Positions 7,636 to 17,596 are shown, numbered from the stretch's first letter. The stretch: DNA of 55,767 nucleotides from an uncultured Pseudacidovorax sp. (GCF_913773995.1 NZ_CAJYES010000201.1:1-55767); one strand, 5' to 3'. Notes: generated from the letters alone by a model not told the origin. Program-made: numbers and translations.

Positions 7636-9108
7636 TCAAGACGTGGGCGTCTCGCGCATCTCCACATAGGCGCGCTGGCGCACTTCCTGGGCCCACGCCT
7701 CGTAGGCGTCTTCCATCTTGCGGTCGCGCAGCACGTTGCGCGCTGCTTCGCGCAGCTCGGCCGGATTGAGCTTGGCCTCGCGCCGGCCCTCGACCTGGAT
7801 CAGGTGGATGCCGAAGCGGGTGACGATCGGGTCGCTGATCTGGCCGGGTTGCAGGCGGCTCATGACCTCCTCGAACTCGGGCACGAACTGGCCGGGCGTG
7901 GACCAGCCCAGCTCACCGCCCGCCCGGGCGCTGACCGTGTCCTGCGAGTTCTCGCGGGCCAGCGTCGCGAAGTCGGCCGTCCCGGCCTGGATGCGCCGCT
8001 TGAAGTCGGCCATGAGCGAAACGATCTGCTCGGGCGTGCGACGCGCATCGGGCCGCATCAGGATATGGCGCACCTGCGTCTGCGTGACCACGGAATCCGG
8101 CGACGCGGCATTCTGCTTGGCCAGCACCTTCAGCACATGGAAGCCCGCGCCCGAGCGCACCGGGCCGACGATGCCGCCCACGGGCGTGGACTGCGTCGCT
8201 TCGACGAACAGCGGCGGATAGCGATCGGCCGCGCGCAGGCCCAATACGCCGCCGGTGCCCTTGGCATCCGGCGCGTCGGACAGCTGGGTGGCCAACTGGG
8301 AGAAGTCTTCGCCAGCGCGGGCGCGGCGGGCGATGTCCTCCGCCCGCTTCTGCGCCTCGGCGACCTGCGCGGCCGTCGCCTTTTCGGGCACCGTGACCAA
8401 CACCTGGGCAAGGTTGATGTCGGGCGCGGCGCTGCTCGCAGCCGCACGCTGCTCGCGCAGGAACTGGTCGATCTCGTCGTCGCTGACCTTCACGCGGCCT
8501 TCCAGTTCGCGTTCGCGCAGGCGTGTGAGCAGCAGCTGGTCGCGCAGGTTGTTGCGGAACTCGTCGCGTGAGATGCCGGCCTCGCCCACGCGGCGGCGCA
8601 GCTCGCTCAGGCTGACCTGGTTCTGCCGCGCCACCACTTCCTCGGCCTGGTCGATGGCCATGGCGTCGACGCGCACACCCAGCTCCTTGGCCAGCTGCAG
8701 TTGCGCCCGCTCGGAAATGATCTGCTCCAGCACCTGTCGGGTGATCTGCTCGGGCGGGATGCGCTGGGCCTCGGGGCCAGCCTCGCGCAGGACGCGCTCG
8801 ACCCGCTTCTGCACCTGGGTGTTGGTGATCGGCTCGGAATTGACCAGCGCCACGATGTATTCGGCGGCGCGCTGCCCTTGTGGCTGGGTGCCGGCGGAAA
8901 CAGGCGGCGGCAGCGTGGATGCGGCCGGCCCTTCGCGCATGATGTCGGTGATGCCGCGGCGCGGCGCGGCGCCCGGGGCACTGCTGCGGCCCTGCTGCGT
9001 CGACATGCTCTGCCGCGGGGTGGCGCCACCTTGCTGGGCCTGCGCGGCCGGCGTCGCGGCCAGCAGGGCCGCGCACGACAGGGCGAAGACGGAAAGCTCG
9101 AATTTCAT
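7636..9108 (-). CDS. surA: Periplasmic chaperone and peptidyl-prolyl isomerase SurA
   Basis: A 490-residue precursor with a signal peptide ([16 protein letters not shown], cleavage near AQAQQ) and a low-complexity Gln/Ser/Pro stretch before the core. The core has an N-terminal chaperone helix region with [15 protein letters not shown] and two parvulin-type domains, one starting near INLAQVLV and one near VRHILMRPD, each with FGIHLI or GAGFHVL type ends. SurA escorts outer-membrane proteins, LptD among them, across the periplasm. The start at 9108 is supported by AGGAGG 9 bases before it; that site lies inside the longer reading frame, so the longer version is unlikely. It is preceded by lptD on the same strand. 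Confidence 0.95.
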   Translation of the reverse strand: MKFELSVFALSCAALLAATPAAQAQQGGATPRQSMSTQQGRSSAPGAAPRRGITDIMREGPAASTLPPPVSAGTQPQGQRAAEYIVALVNSEPITNTQVQKRVERVLREAGPEAQRIPPEQITRQVLEQIISERAQLQLAKELGVRVDAMAIDQAEEVVARQNQVSLSELRRRVGEAGISRDEFRNNLRDQLLLTRLRERELEGRVKVSDDEIDQFLREQRAAASSAAPDINLAQVLVTVPEKATAAQVAEAQKRAEDIARRARAGEDFSQLATQLSDAPDAKGTGGVLGLRAADRYPPLFVEATQSTPVGGIVGPVRSGAGFHVLKVLAKQNAASPDSVVTQTQVRHILMRPDARRTPEQIVSLMADFKRRIQAGTADFATLARENSQDTVSARAGGELGWSTPGQFVPEFEEVMSRLQPGQISDPIVTRFGIHLIQVEGRREAKLNPAELREAARNVLRDRKMEDAYEAWAQEVRQRAYVEMRETPTS

Positions 9109-9198
9109 GGCGTAGGCCTCCTGGATCAAGCGCCGCGCCGGGAGCGGCGGGCGGGGTGGAGCAAGCCGCGGCCGCAGAAGCGGCGGGCGGGGTCTTGC

Positions 9199-11598
9199 TC
9201 ACTCATAGTTGGTGAAGCGGCTGGGCGCCAAGGTCGGCTCGCGCAGCGAACGATAGCGCGGCACATTGGTTTGAAGCGTGCGCATCGGACTGGTTCCGAT
9301 ACTGGTGAAGCCCAGGAATTCGATCTGGAACATGATCCGCTTGGTGGCCGTGGCCACGCCAGTGCTGATCTTCTCGAGCACCACGCGGCCGATGTAGCAG
9401 CAGCCGTCGTATTCCAGTCCCATCACCGCGTCCGTCACCACCTTGTCGCGCAGGCTGTAGTTGACGCGGCCGACCGCATACCAGCGCGGGCCACCCAGCC
9501 CGCCGCCGGCCTTGGGCGAACCTTTGTCGCCCCACAGATCGTTCAGCGGCCACTGCCAGCCCAGATCGATGGATTCGTAGCCCGAGTTGTTGACGGATAT
9601 CCGATCGTCCTGGTAACGGTACGAGGCACTGAGCGAACGATAGGGGCCCGGCGTGTAGCGCGCGGTGATGGCACGACGCTCCGACTTGTCGATCTGCGGG
9701 TTGTACTGGACCGCGCCTTCCACGCTCCACTGCGGGTTGATGTTGACCTGCGCAGCCGTCACCACGTCGGACGCGCGGTCGGTAGAAGCCGTGCCGCCCG
9801 GCAGCGTGACCAGTTGGTCCGACAGACGGCGCCGTTGCGCAATGCCGAAGCGCGCCCGCTCGAAGCCGGTGTCCGGATCGATCAGTCGAGAGGTCACGCC
9901 CAGCGTGACGGCCTTGGTGGCGGAAATGCGGTCGTTGCCCGTGAACTCGTTCTCGGTGAAGAGAGAGGCCAGGCTCAGGTCGCTCTTGGCCGTGTCGTAG
10001 ACGGGCAGCGTGCTCTGGTCGCGATAGGGCGTATTGACGAAGAAGGCCCGCGGCTCGAGCGTCTGCGTGTAGGCCTTGCCGAAGAGGCTGGTCTCGCGCT
10101 CGAACGTCATGCCGGTATCGAGACTGAAGGTCGGCACCGTGCGGTTGGCCGATGTCGCACCGTTGGACAGCGGACCGTCGAAGCTGTAGCTGGTGCCGGA
10201 CAGCATGAGCTTGGGCGTGACGTAGTAGCCGGGCCGCACGAAGGGCCGCGACAGCTGTACCTGCGAGAACAGCCGGTCGGCATTCGGCTGGCCCTGCTGG
10301 ATCGAATTGGCGCTGAAGCGCGTCAGCTCGTTGTTGAAGCTGAAGTCGAAGCCGTTCCAGTCATACAGCGCATAGTTGGCCGTGAGCTGGGGCAGGCGGT
10401 CGTAGGCTGGCGTGATCGGCGCCTCGGTGTAGGTCAGCGTCTGCCATTTCTGGGCGAACAGGCGACCGCTCCAGTCGCCTTTGCTCCAGTTGATCGACCC
10501 GTCGGCCGACAGCTGCCGTGAGGTCAGCGTGGGCGTGCGGGTGAAGTCGCGCCAGTAGTCGTCATCGCTGACCCGGTCCACCGACAGATTGGCACTGAGG
10601 GTGTCCGCGCCGAGCGTGCCGGCATTGAAGTTGTGCCGATGTCGCAGCCACAGGCCCCAGCGGTCGCGGTTGCGCAGTTGGTCGTCGGGCATGAGGTCGA
10701 AGCGCACCTCGCCGCTGTAGTCCTTTTCGAGGTAGCGGAACTCGTTGGCGACGTTGATGCCGCGCTTGCTCATGACCGCGGGGGTGAACGTCGCGTCGCG
10801 GTTGGGCGCGATGTTCCAGTAGTAGGGCAGCGTCAGCTCCAGGCCATTGACGCTGTCCATGCCCACGACCGGCGGCAGGATGCCGCTCTTGCGCTGGTCG
10901 TCCAGTGGAAAGCTCACGCTGGGCAGGGCCGGCGAGCTCAGGCCCATGAAATGCAGTTGCACGTTCTCGGCGACGCCGACCCCTTCGGCGCTGTCGGTGC
11001 GCAGTTTCTCGGCGCTGAGGAACCACGCTGGCTTCCATCCCGGCTGGTCATCCTCTCGGCGACAGGTCGTGTAGGTCGCCCGGCGCGCGATGGTGCGGTC
11101 AGAATCGATGAAGTCGACCCGATCCGCGGTGCCGTGGGCGCCGTTGGCCAGCAGTTGATAGCGCACGCTGTCGAAGAAGCCTTCGAAGGTCTCCAGCTTG
11201 AGCTGCAGGCGCGGGCCCTCGTAGACATTGCCCGCCTGATTGACGCGCACCTCCCCTTCGGCGGTGGCCAAGTCCTGGGGCTGGTCGTACCTGAGCCGAT
11301 CGGCCCGGATGACCGTGTCACCGCGGCGCAGCGAGGCACTGCCTTCGATCGTGGTCTCGAGATCGGGCCGCCCCGAGATGCGGTCGCCCTGGACGATGCT
11401 GGGACGCTGGCTGCGTTCTGCAGTGGGAATGTTCTCGGTCAGCTGCGGGGTACGGCGCAGCACCAGGGGCGGCTCGCCGGGCAGGGGAGGCAGCGACTGT
11501 GCCCACGCGCCCTGGACGCCCGCGAGCGCCAGCGTCAGCAGCGCGAGGGGCAGCGGCGGCAGGCGTCGGTGCCCGGGGGCGCGGCTCTGGTCTGGCAT
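9199..11598 (-). CDS. lptD: LPS-assembly outer-membrane protein LptD
   Basis: A 799-residue protein with signal peptide (cleavage near GAWAQS), an OstA-type periplasmic jellyroll (GDRISGRPD through RVDFIDSD) and a long C-terminal beta-barrel rich in alternating aromatic residues. With LptE it inserts lipopolysaccharide into the outer leaflet. Only three cysteines are present: one in TTCRRED at the end of the jellyroll and a CC pair in YDGCCYIG near the C-terminus. E. coli LptD has four; here the first N-terminal Cys is missing, so only one long-range disulfide can form. It is the first gene of lptD-surA-ksgA and diverges from the kinase gene. The start at 11598 is chosen for its signal peptide; the ribosome binding site is weak. 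Confidence 0.94.
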   Translation of the reverse strand: MPDQSRAPGHRRLPPLPLALLTLALAGVQGAWAQSLPPLPGEPPLVLRRTPQLTENIPTAERSQRPSIVQGDRISGRPDLETTIEGSASLRRGDTVIRADRLRYDQPQDLATAEGEVRVNQAGNVYEGPRLQLKLETFEGFFDSVRYQLLANGAHGTADRVDFIDSDRTIARRATYTTCRREDDQPGWKPAWFLSAEKLRTDSAEGVGVAENVQLHFMGLSSPALPSVSFPLDDQRKSGILPPVVGMDSVNGLELTLPYYWNIAPNRDATFTPAVMSKRGINVANEFRYLEKDYSGEVRFDLMPDDQLRNRDRWGLWLRHRHNFNAGTLGADTLSANLSVDRVSDDDYWRDFTRTPTLTSRQLSADGSINWSKGDWSGRLFAQKWQTLTYTEAPITPAYDRLPQLTANYALYDWNGFDFSFNNELTRFSANSIQQGQPNADRLFSQVQLSRPFVRPGYYVTPKLMLSGTSYSFDGPLSNGATSANRTVPTFSLDTGMTFERETSLFGKAYTQTLEPRAFFVNTPYRDQSTLPVYDTAKSDLSLASLFTENEFTGNDRISATKAVTLGVTSRLIDPDTGFERARFGIAQRRRLSDQLVTLPGGTASTDRASDVVTAAQVNINPQWSVEGAVQYNPQIDKSERRAITARYTPGPYRSLSASYRYQDDRISVNNSGYESIDLGWQWPLNDLWGDKGSPKAGGGLGGPRWYAVGRVNYSLRDKVVTDAVMGLEYDGCCYIGRVVLEKISTGVATATKRIMFQIEFLGFTSIGTSPMRTLQTNVPRYRSLREPTLAPSRFTNYE

Positions 11599-11697
11599 GG
11601 ATGCGTGTGGCAAGCGTCTCGGCGCTGGACGCGGCCGGTCCTGCGGCCGGCGCGCGCCCATTTGGGAGAGGGCGGATTTGTAGAATGTCGATTATCC

Positions 11698-12780
11698 ATG
11701 ACCGCTTCAGCGCCCCCTTCCGGCCCGGCTTCCATCGCCTGGGCCGACGCTGCCAGGGGCCGGGTTTTCGAGGCTTGGCTGAAGCGCATCGCGCCGGCCC
11801 ACGCATTGCAACCCGACACCCTGCGCCCCGCCTCCGCCGACGCCAGCTTCCGCCGCTATTTCCGCATCGACGGCGCCGCGCCCGCCCTCTCCCGCATCGT
11901 GATGGATGCACCGCCCGCCCAGGAAGATGCCCGGCCCTTCGTGCAGGTCGCCGCACTGATGCGCGGCGCTGGCCTGCGGGTGCCGCAGATCCTGGACTGG
12001 GATGAGACCAACGGCTTCCTGCTGCTGGACGATCTCGGCACCCACACACTGTTGGATGTGATCGACCGCGAGGACCCGGTCGCCAACCTGCCGCGCTACC
12101 AGCAGGCGGTGGACGCACTGGTGCGCTGGCAGCAGGCCTCCCGCCCCGGCGTGCTGCCCGACTATGACGACGCCCTGTTGCGGCGCGAACTGGCGCTCTT
12201 CCCCGACTGGTACCTGGGCCGTCACCGCGGCGTGACGCTCGACGATGCCCAGGCGGCCACGCTGCAGCAGGCCTTCGACCTGATCGTGCGCACCAACCTG
12301 GCGTCGCCCGCGGTCTTTGTGCACCGGGACTTCATGCCCCGCAACCTGATGGTCGGCGAAGACCCCGATGCGCTGGGCGTGCTCGATTTCCAGGATGCGG
12401 TGCGCGGCCCCATCACCTACGACATCGCCAGCCTGATGCGCGATGCCTTCCTGAGCTGGGACGAGGACTTCGTGATCGACGTGACGGTGCGCTACTGGCA
12501 GGCCGCGCGCAAGGCCGGGCTGCCGGTGGACGACGATTTCGGCGAGTTCTACCGTGCGGTCGAATGGATGGGCCTGCAGCGCCACCTGAAAGTCGCGGGC
12601 ATCTTCGCCCGCCTCACCCTGCGCGACGGCAAGCCCAAGTACCTGGCCGATGCGCCTCGCTTCATCGGCTACATCCGGGCTACCGCCAGCCGCTATCGCG
12701 AGCTGACGCCGCTGCTGCGCCTCGTCGACCGGATCGAGGGAACGGAAGCCCCGACCGGTTTCATGTACGGGCGGCCCTGA
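11698..12780 (+). CDS. amgK: Phosphotransferase-family kinase, AmgK-like (N-acetylmuramate/N-acetylglucosamine 1-kinase)
   Basis: A 360-residue kinase of the aminoglycoside phosphotransferase fold. Seen: the N-terminal ADASFRRYFRI, the hinge LLLDDLG, the catalytic loop HRDFMPRNL at about residues 208-216, and the metal-binding LDFQDAVRGP. AmgK phosphorylates recycled cell-wall amino sugars at C1, and the gene divergent from lptD in Pseudomonas and relatives is amgK. The usual partner murU (nucleotidyltransferase) does not follow here; a convergent NUDIX gene does. A TAGAAT at 11681-11686 could be a -10 element, which would leave a very short leader. The family is certain, the precise substrate inferred. 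Confidence 0.82.
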   Translation: MTASAPPSGPASIAWADAARGRVFEAWLKRIAPAHALQPDTLRPASADASFRRYFRIDGAAPALSRIVMDAPPAQEDARPFVQVAALMRGAGLRVPQILDWDETNGFLLLDDLGTHTLLDVIDREDPVANLPRYQQAVDALVRWQQASRPGVLPDYDDALLRRELALFPDWYLGRHRGVTLDDAQAATLQQAFDLIVRTNLASPAVFVHRDFMPRNLMVGEDPDALGVLDFQDAVRGPITYDIASLMRDAFLSWDEDFVIDVTVRYWQAARKAGLPVDDDFGEFYRAVEWMGLQRHLKVAGIFARLTLRDGKPKYLADAPRFIGYIRATASRYRELTPLLRLVDRIEGTEAPTGFMYGRP

Positions 12781-12833
12781 CAGCCGCCTCCTTCCGGCGG
12801 CGTGCGCATCCACGCCCCGGACAGGGACGGACC

Positions 12834-13328
12834 TCAGGCTGGCCCGGGCGTGTGCACCGAGCTGTCGGTGTGGATCAGGTCCAGCGGATGCCGCTGGCCT
12901 GCCAGGTAGTCCTCCACGCACTGAAGCAGCAGCGGGCTGCGATGGCGGTCGACGCTGGCACGGATCTCCTCCGGGGTCATCCACAGCGTGCGCACGATGC
13001 CCTCGTCCAGCGACCGCGCAGGATCGAGCGCGCCGACCTCTCCGGCAAAGGCGAAGCGCAGATAGGTGATGTCGGTGTCGCCCTCGTCGCCCGGCGACCG
13101 GCGCTCGAAACGGGCCATGTAGATGCCCACGATGGCCGTGGGCGTGAAGGCGTGGGCGGTTTCTTCCAATGCTTCGCGCGCGCAGCCTTCGGCCGGCGTC
13201 TCGCCGGCTTCAAGGTGGCCGGCGGGGGTGTTCAGGCGTAGGCCCCGGTCCGTGTGCTCTTCCACCAGCAGGAAGCGGCCATCTTTCTCGATGACCGCGG
13301 CCACGGTCACATTGGGTCTCCATCGCAT
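12834..13328 (-). CDS. NUDIX hydrolase, NudJ-like
   Basis: A 164-residue protein with a complete NUDIX box: G, five residues, E, seven residues, REALEE (GHLEAGE ... REALEETAHAF). The usual Gly after the box is Ala. The N-terminus RWRPNVTVAAVIEKDGRFLLVEE resembles NudJ, which hydrolyses thiamin pyrophosphate precursors and nucleoside di- and triphosphates. Substrate cannot be read from sequence. The start at 13328 has GGAG 9 bases upstream. In relatives such genes often precede mnmA; here the gene stands alone between the kinase and the response regulator. The 202 bases upstream of its start hold no other gene. Confidence 0.83.
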   Translation of the reverse strand: MRWRPNVTVAAVIEKDGRFLLVEEHTDRGLRLNTPAGHLEAGETPAEGCAREALEETAHAFTPTAIVGIYMARFERRSPGDEGDTDITYLRFAFAGEVGALDPARSLDEGIVRTLWMTPEEIRASVDRHRSPLLLQCVEDYLAGQRHPLDLIHTDSSVHTPGPA

Positions 13329-13530
13329 GAAGCAGTCTCCGGACAGGTTGCGCACCGGCAGGCCTGGGCGTAGCGGCCTTGGGCGCCAGGGGCGGCGCCA
13401 CGGCGACCCTGCTCGAAGGCGACGCGGCATATGAAAAGTCGCGCACTGTAGCGCGGCGCTGGCCGGCGTGCAGCCCATCGCGGCGCACGGCGACCGGCAG
13501 CCGTGCCCCCGCCCCGGTAAACGGCAGGCG

Positions 13531-14253
13531 TCAGCTGAACATGTGCAGCGGCGGGGGCATCTCCGACGGGTCCACGGGTTCAAGCCGATAGCCCATGCCG
13601 TAGATGGCGGTCAGCATGAATCCGTGCTCCGGACGCAGCGCCAGCTTGCTGCGGACTCGGGAGATGTGGGTATCCAGCGAGCGCGAGCCGTCTTCATGGG
13701 TGCTGCCCCAGATGGTGGCGCGCAGGTAGTCCCGGCTCAACAGACGCCCCAGATTCTGGAAAAGCAGCAGGGCGAGCTCGTATTCACGGTTCTTGAGTTC
13801 GACGGGCTGGCCGTCCATGAGCAGTTGACGCGCCGCGGGCAGGAAGCGATAGCGTCCGAACTCCTGCGGCCGATCGCTCCCGATCGAGAAGCGCACCCGC
13901 CGCAGCAGGGCCTCGGCCCGCGCTTGAAGTTCAGGGACACGCAACGGTTTGCTGATGCATCCGCCTGCACCGGCACCCAGGGCTTCGACGAGATCGGCCT
14001 CGTCGCACCGATGGGTGAGCAGGATGACGGGGATGGAGGTCCCGAAGCTCTCCCGCACGAGCCGCAAAAGGGCATCGATGTCGAGGTTGGGCAGGTCCCA
14101 GTCAAGGATCAGCAGATCGAACTCCTTGGCGCGCAGCCCAGGCTGCAGATCGACGCTGCGATCGAAGCAGTGGCACTCGTGCCCTGATTCGGTCAGCGCC
14201 GCGCTGATCAGCGCCTGTTGATCCAGTTCGTCGTCCAGCACCGCAATGCGCAT
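13531..14253 (-). CDS. OmpR/PhoB-type response regulator (orphan)
   Basis: A 240-residue two-domain regulator. The receiver domain has the acidic pair Asp7/Asp8, phospho-acceptor Asp51 (LILDWDLP), Thr near residue 80 (LLTHRCDEAD) and Lys102 (SKPLRVPEL). From about residue 130 a winged-helix DNA-binding domain follows: LLMDGQPVELKNREYELALLLF, LSRDYLRATIWG, RSLDTHISRVRSKL, IYGMGYRLE. No sensor kinase gene lies beside it, so its input is unknown. AGGGGAAGGGA sits directly upstream of the start. It diverges from pntAA across 244 bases that may hold both promoters; I see no clear site there. Confidence 0.92.
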   Translation of the reverse strand: MRIAVLDDELDQQALISAALTESGHECHCFDRSVDLQPGLRAKEFDLLILDWDLPNLDIDALLRLVRESFGTSIPVILLTHRCDEADLVEALGAGAGGCISKPLRVPELQARAEALLRRVRFSIGSDRPQEFGRYRFLPAARQLLMDGQPVELKNREYELALLLFQNLGRLLSRDYLRATIWGSTHEDGSRSLDTHISRVRSKLALRPEHGFMLTAIYGMGYRLEPVDPSEMPPPLHMFS

Positions 14254-14497
14254 TCCCTTCCCCTTTAGCCGCGGGTCTGTCGATCGTCCATGTCTTCACC
14301 CGGGCGGCGGGGCATGCTACCCAGCCCGCTACCGTGCACGAAGGAAGTTCCGCACGGAAATCGCCGAAAGCCCCCCGGTCCGGGCTGTGACGCGCTCCTG
14401 AATGTTGTCGTCCAGGCGCGCCCGGAGGCGTCAAGTTACTGTAAGCTTTGGCGAAGTTGGGGCGGCCAAGCCGCTGTGGTGACGAGGAGATTCCAAG

Positions 14498-15643
14498 ATG
14501 TTGATCGGAGTGCCCGCCGAGTGCGTGGCCGGTGAATCGCGCGTGGCCGTCACGCCCGAGACCGCCAAGAAGCTGGTGGCCCAAGGCCATCAGGTGCTCA
14601 TCCAGTCCGGCGCCGGCCTTGCGGCCAGCGTCCCCGATGCCGCCTACGAAGCTGCCGGAGCGCAGACCACGGACGCCGCGAGTGCGCTGGGCGCCCAGCT
14701 GGTGCTCAAGGTCCGCGCGCCCACCGACGCCGAGTGCGCCGCCATGAAGCCCGGCACGGTCGTGGTCGGCATGCTCAATCCCCACGACGTGCCAGGCCTG
14801 CAGCGGCTCGCTTCGGCCGGGCTGACCGCATTCGCGCTCGAGGCCGCGCCGCGCACCACGCGCGCGCAGAGCATGGACGTGCTGTCCAGCCAGGCCAACA
14901 TCGCCGGCTACAAGGCGGTGATGATGGCCGCCAACGCCTACCAGCGCTTCTTCCCGATGTTGATGACGGCCGCGGGCACCGTGAAGGCCGCCCGCGTCGT
15001 CGTGCTCGGCGTGGGCGTCGCGGGACTGCAGGCCATTGCCACGGCGAAGCGCCTGGGCGCGGTGATCGAGGCCAGCGACGTGCGCCCCAGCGTCAAGGAA
15101 CAGGTCGAGTCGCTGGGCGCCAAGTTCATCGACGTGCCCTACGAGACGCAGGAGGAGCGCGAGGCCGCCGAGGGCGTCGGCGGCTATGCGCGGCCGATGC
15201 CGGCGAGCTGGCTGACCCGCCAGCAGGCCGAGGTGGCCAAGCGGGTGGCCCAGGCCGACGTGGTGATCTCGACGGCGCTCATCCCCGGCAGGCCGGCGCC
15301 CACCCTGATCACCGAGGCCATGGTGCAGGCCATGAAGCCCGGCGCTGTGATCGTGGACATCGCGGCCGGCCGCGGGCCCGACGTCCATGGCGGCATGACC
15401 GGCGGCAACTGCCCCTTGACCGAGGCCGACCGCACGGTGGTGCGCCACGGCGTGACCCTCATCGGCGAGACCAACCTGCCCGCCCTGGTGGCGGCCGACG
15501 CCTCGGCGCTCTACGCCCGCAACGTGCTGGACTTCCTCAAGCTGATCCTGCCCAAGGAAGGCGGGCTCAAGATCGACCTCGAGGACGACATCGTCGCCGC
15601 CTGCCGCGTGGCGCAGGACGGCCAGGTCACCCGCAAGGCTTGA
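14498..15643 (+). CDS. pntAA: NAD(P) transhydrogenase subunit alpha part 1 (NAD-binding, domain I)
   Basis: A 381-residue soluble subunit with the alanine dehydrogenase/PNT fold: N-terminal GVPAECVAGESRVAVTPETAKKL, the Rossmann motif VLGVGVAGLQAIATAKRLGA near residue 170, and DIAAGRGPDVHGG. It binds NAD(H) and hands hydride to the PntB NADP domain on the cytoplasmic side of the membrane. The three-gene form (AA, AB, B) is usual in alpha- and many betaproteobacteria, whereas enterics have two genes. GAGGAG precedes the start. pntAB follows after 17 bases. Confidence 0.95.
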   Translation: MLIGVPAECVAGESRVAVTPETAKKLVAQGHQVLIQSGAGLAASVPDAAYEAAGAQTTDAASALGAQLVLKVRAPTDAECAAMKPGTVVVGMLNPHDVPGLQRLASAGLTAFALEAAPRTTRAQSMDVLSSQANIAGYKAVMMAANAYQRFFPMLMTAAGTVKAARVVVLGVGVAGLQAIATAKRLGAVIEASDVRPSVKEQVESLGAKFIDVPYETQEEREAAEGVGGYARPMPASWLTRQQAEVAKRVAQADVVISTALIPGRPAPTLITEAMVQAMKPGAVIVDIAAGRGPDVHGGMTGGNCPLTEADRTVVRHGVTLIGETNLPALVAADASALYARNVLDFLKLILPKEGGLKIDLEDDIVAACRVAQDGQVTRKA

Positions 15644-15660
15644 TTGAAGGAACGCGCACC

Positions 15661-15990
15661 ATGGACATCGTCAACCCGACCCTCATCAACCTCACCATCT
15701 TCGTGCTGGCCATCTACGTCGGCTACCACGTGGTGTGGACCGTCACACCCGCGCTGCACACACCGCTGATGGCGGTGACCAACGCCATCTCGGCCATCGT
15801 CATCGTCGGCGCCATGCTGGCGGCGGCGCTCACCACCACGCCGCTGGGCAAGGTGATGGGCGTGGCAGCCGTGGCGCTGGCTGCGGTCAACGTCTTCGGC
15901 GGCTTCCTGGTCACGCGCCGGATGCTGGAGATGTTCAAGAAGAAGGAGCGCAAGGCCCCTTCCACCGCAGCCAACGCCGAGGGGAAGTGA
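15661..15990 (+). CDS. pntAB: NAD(P) transhydrogenase subunit alpha part 2 (membrane)
   Basis: A 109-residue membrane subunit with about three transmembrane helices (IFVLAIYVGYHVVW, TNAISAIVIVGAMLAA, MGVAAVALAAVNVFGG) and the family signature TPLMAVTNAISA. It ends in a charged Lys-rich cytoplasmic tail. It forms half of the proton channel with the PntB helices. AAGGAA stands before the ATG, and pntB begins 4 bases after its stop, so the three genes are surely co-transcribed. Confidence 0.95.
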   Translation: MDIVNPTLINLTIFVLAIYVGYHVVWTVTPALHTPLMAVTNAISAIVIVGAMLAAALTTTPLGKVMGVAAVALAAVNVFGGFLVTRRMLEMFKKKERKAPSTAANAEGK

Positions 15991-15994
15991 CGCC

Positions 15995-17479
15995 ATGTCG
16001 ATGAACCTCGTCACGCTGCTCTACTTGGTGGCCAGCGTCTGCTTCATCCAGGCGCTCAAGGGCCTGTCGCACCCGACCACCTCGATCCGCGGCAACGTCT
16101 TCGGCATGGTCGGCATGGCCATCGCCGTGCTGACCACGGCGGCGCTGATCGTGCGCCTGGCCGGCTCGCCGCTGGGGCTCGGCTGGGTGCTGGTGGGCCT
16201 GGTGATCGGCGGCGGCGCCGGCGCCTTCATGGCCCAGCGCGTGGAGATGACCAAGATGCCCGAGTTGGTCGCCTTCATGCACAGCATGATCGGCCTTGCG
16301 GCGGTGTTCATCGCCGTGGCAGCGGTGGTGGAGCCCTGGGCCTTCGGCATCGTGCCGCCGCCTGTGTCGGCAAGAGCGACCTACACGACGCCCGCGGGCA
16401 CCTTGTTCGTCGACGGCTTTGCGCGTTCGCCCATTCCCTTCGGAAACCGGCTGGAGCTGTTCCTGGGCGCGGCCATCGGCGCCATCACCTTCAGCGGTTC
16501 TGTGATCGCCTTCGGCAAGCTGTCGGGCAAGTACAAGTTCCGCCTGTTCCAGGGCGCGCCGGTGCAGTTCAAGGGACAGCATGCGCTGAACCTGGTGCTG
16601 GGTCTGGCGACGATTGGCCTGGGCCTGGTGTACATGGCCACCGAGAGCTGGAGTGCTTTCCTGCTGATGCTGGCGCTGGCCTTCGTGATGGGCGTGCTGA
16701 TCATCATCCCCATCGGCGGCGCCGACATGCCGGTGGTGGTGTCGATGCTCAACAGTTATTCGGGCTGGGCGGCGGCGGGCATCGGCTTCTCGCTCAACAA
16801 CAGCATGCTGATCATTGCCGGCTCGCTGGTGGGCAGCTCGGGCGCGATCCTGAGCTACATCATGTGCAAGGCCATGAACCGCTCCTTCTTCAGCGTGATC
16901 CTGGGCGGCTTCGGCGGCGAGGCCACGGCGGCCGCCGCTGGCAGTGCCGTGCAGCGCCCGGTCAAGAGCGGCAGTGCCGACGATGCCGCCTTCGTGCTGG
17001 GCAACGCAGAGACCGTGATCATCGTGCCCGGCTACGGCCTGGCCGTGGCACGGGCCCAGCATGCCGTCAAGGAACTGGCGCAGAAGCTCACCGACAAGGG
17101 CGTCACCGTCAAGTACGCCATCCATCCGGTAGCCGGCCGCATGCCCGGCCACATGAACGTGCTGCTGGCCGAGGCCGAGGTGCCCTACGACCAGGTCTTC
17201 GAGATGGAGGACATCAACAGCGAATTCGGCCAGGCCGACGTGGCCATCATCCTGGGCGCCAACGACGTCGTGAATCCGGCCGCGCACACCAAGGGCAGCC
17301 CGATCTACGGCATGCCGATCCTGGAGGCCTACAAGGCCAAAACGGTGATCGTGAACAAGCGCTCGATGGCGGCCGGCTACGCGGGCCTGGACAACGAGCT
17401 CTTCTACATGGACAAGACCATGATGGTCTTCGGCGATGCCAAGAAGGTGGTCGAGGACATGATGAAGGCCGTGGAATAA
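15995..17479 (+). CDS. pntB: NAD(P) transhydrogenase subunit beta
   Basis: A 494-residue protein with eight or nine transmembrane helices (to about residue 290) and a C-terminal NADP-binding domain III with VIIVPGYGLAVARAQHAV, KYAIHPVAGRMPGHMNVLLAEA, ANDVVNPAA and NKRSMAAGYAG. The complex uses the proton motive force to drive hydride transfer from NADH to NADP+, a main NADPH source. A purine-rich GAGGGGAAG overlaps the end of pntAB and precedes the start. Length and motif set are complete. Confidence 0.96.
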   Translation: MSMNLVTLLYLVASVCFIQALKGLSHPTTSIRGNVFGMVGMAIAVLTTAALIVRLAGSPLGLGWVLVGLVIGGGAGAFMAQRVEMTKMPELVAFMHSMIGLAAVFIAVAAVVEPWAFGIVPPPVSARATYTTPAGTLFVDGFARSPIPFGNRLELFLGAAIGAITFSGSVIAFGKLSGKYKFRLFQGAPVQFKGQHALNLVLGLATIGLGLVYMATESWSAFLLMLALAFVMGVLIIIPIGGADMPVVVSMLNSYSGWAAAGIGFSLNNSMLIIAGSLVGSSGAILSYIMCKAMNRSFFSVILGGFGGEATAAAAGSAVQRPVKSGSADDAAFVLGNAETVIIVPGYGLAVARAQHAVKELAQKLTDKGVTVKYAIHPVAGRMPGHMNVLLAEAEVPYDQVFEMEDINSEFGQADVAIILGANDVVNPAAHTKGSPIYGMPILEAYKAKTVIVNKRSMAAGYAGLDNELFYMDKTMMVFGDAKKVVEDMMKAVE

Positions 17480-17596
17480 GGCATTGCCTCACCGGGCGCG
17501 GCGCCTGATGGCGCTGCCGCTTTGCTACGATTTCAAGAGCCTGGCCGCCGCCGCTGCAGCGGCCACTTTTCATTCCGGACATTGGAGACATTGCAC

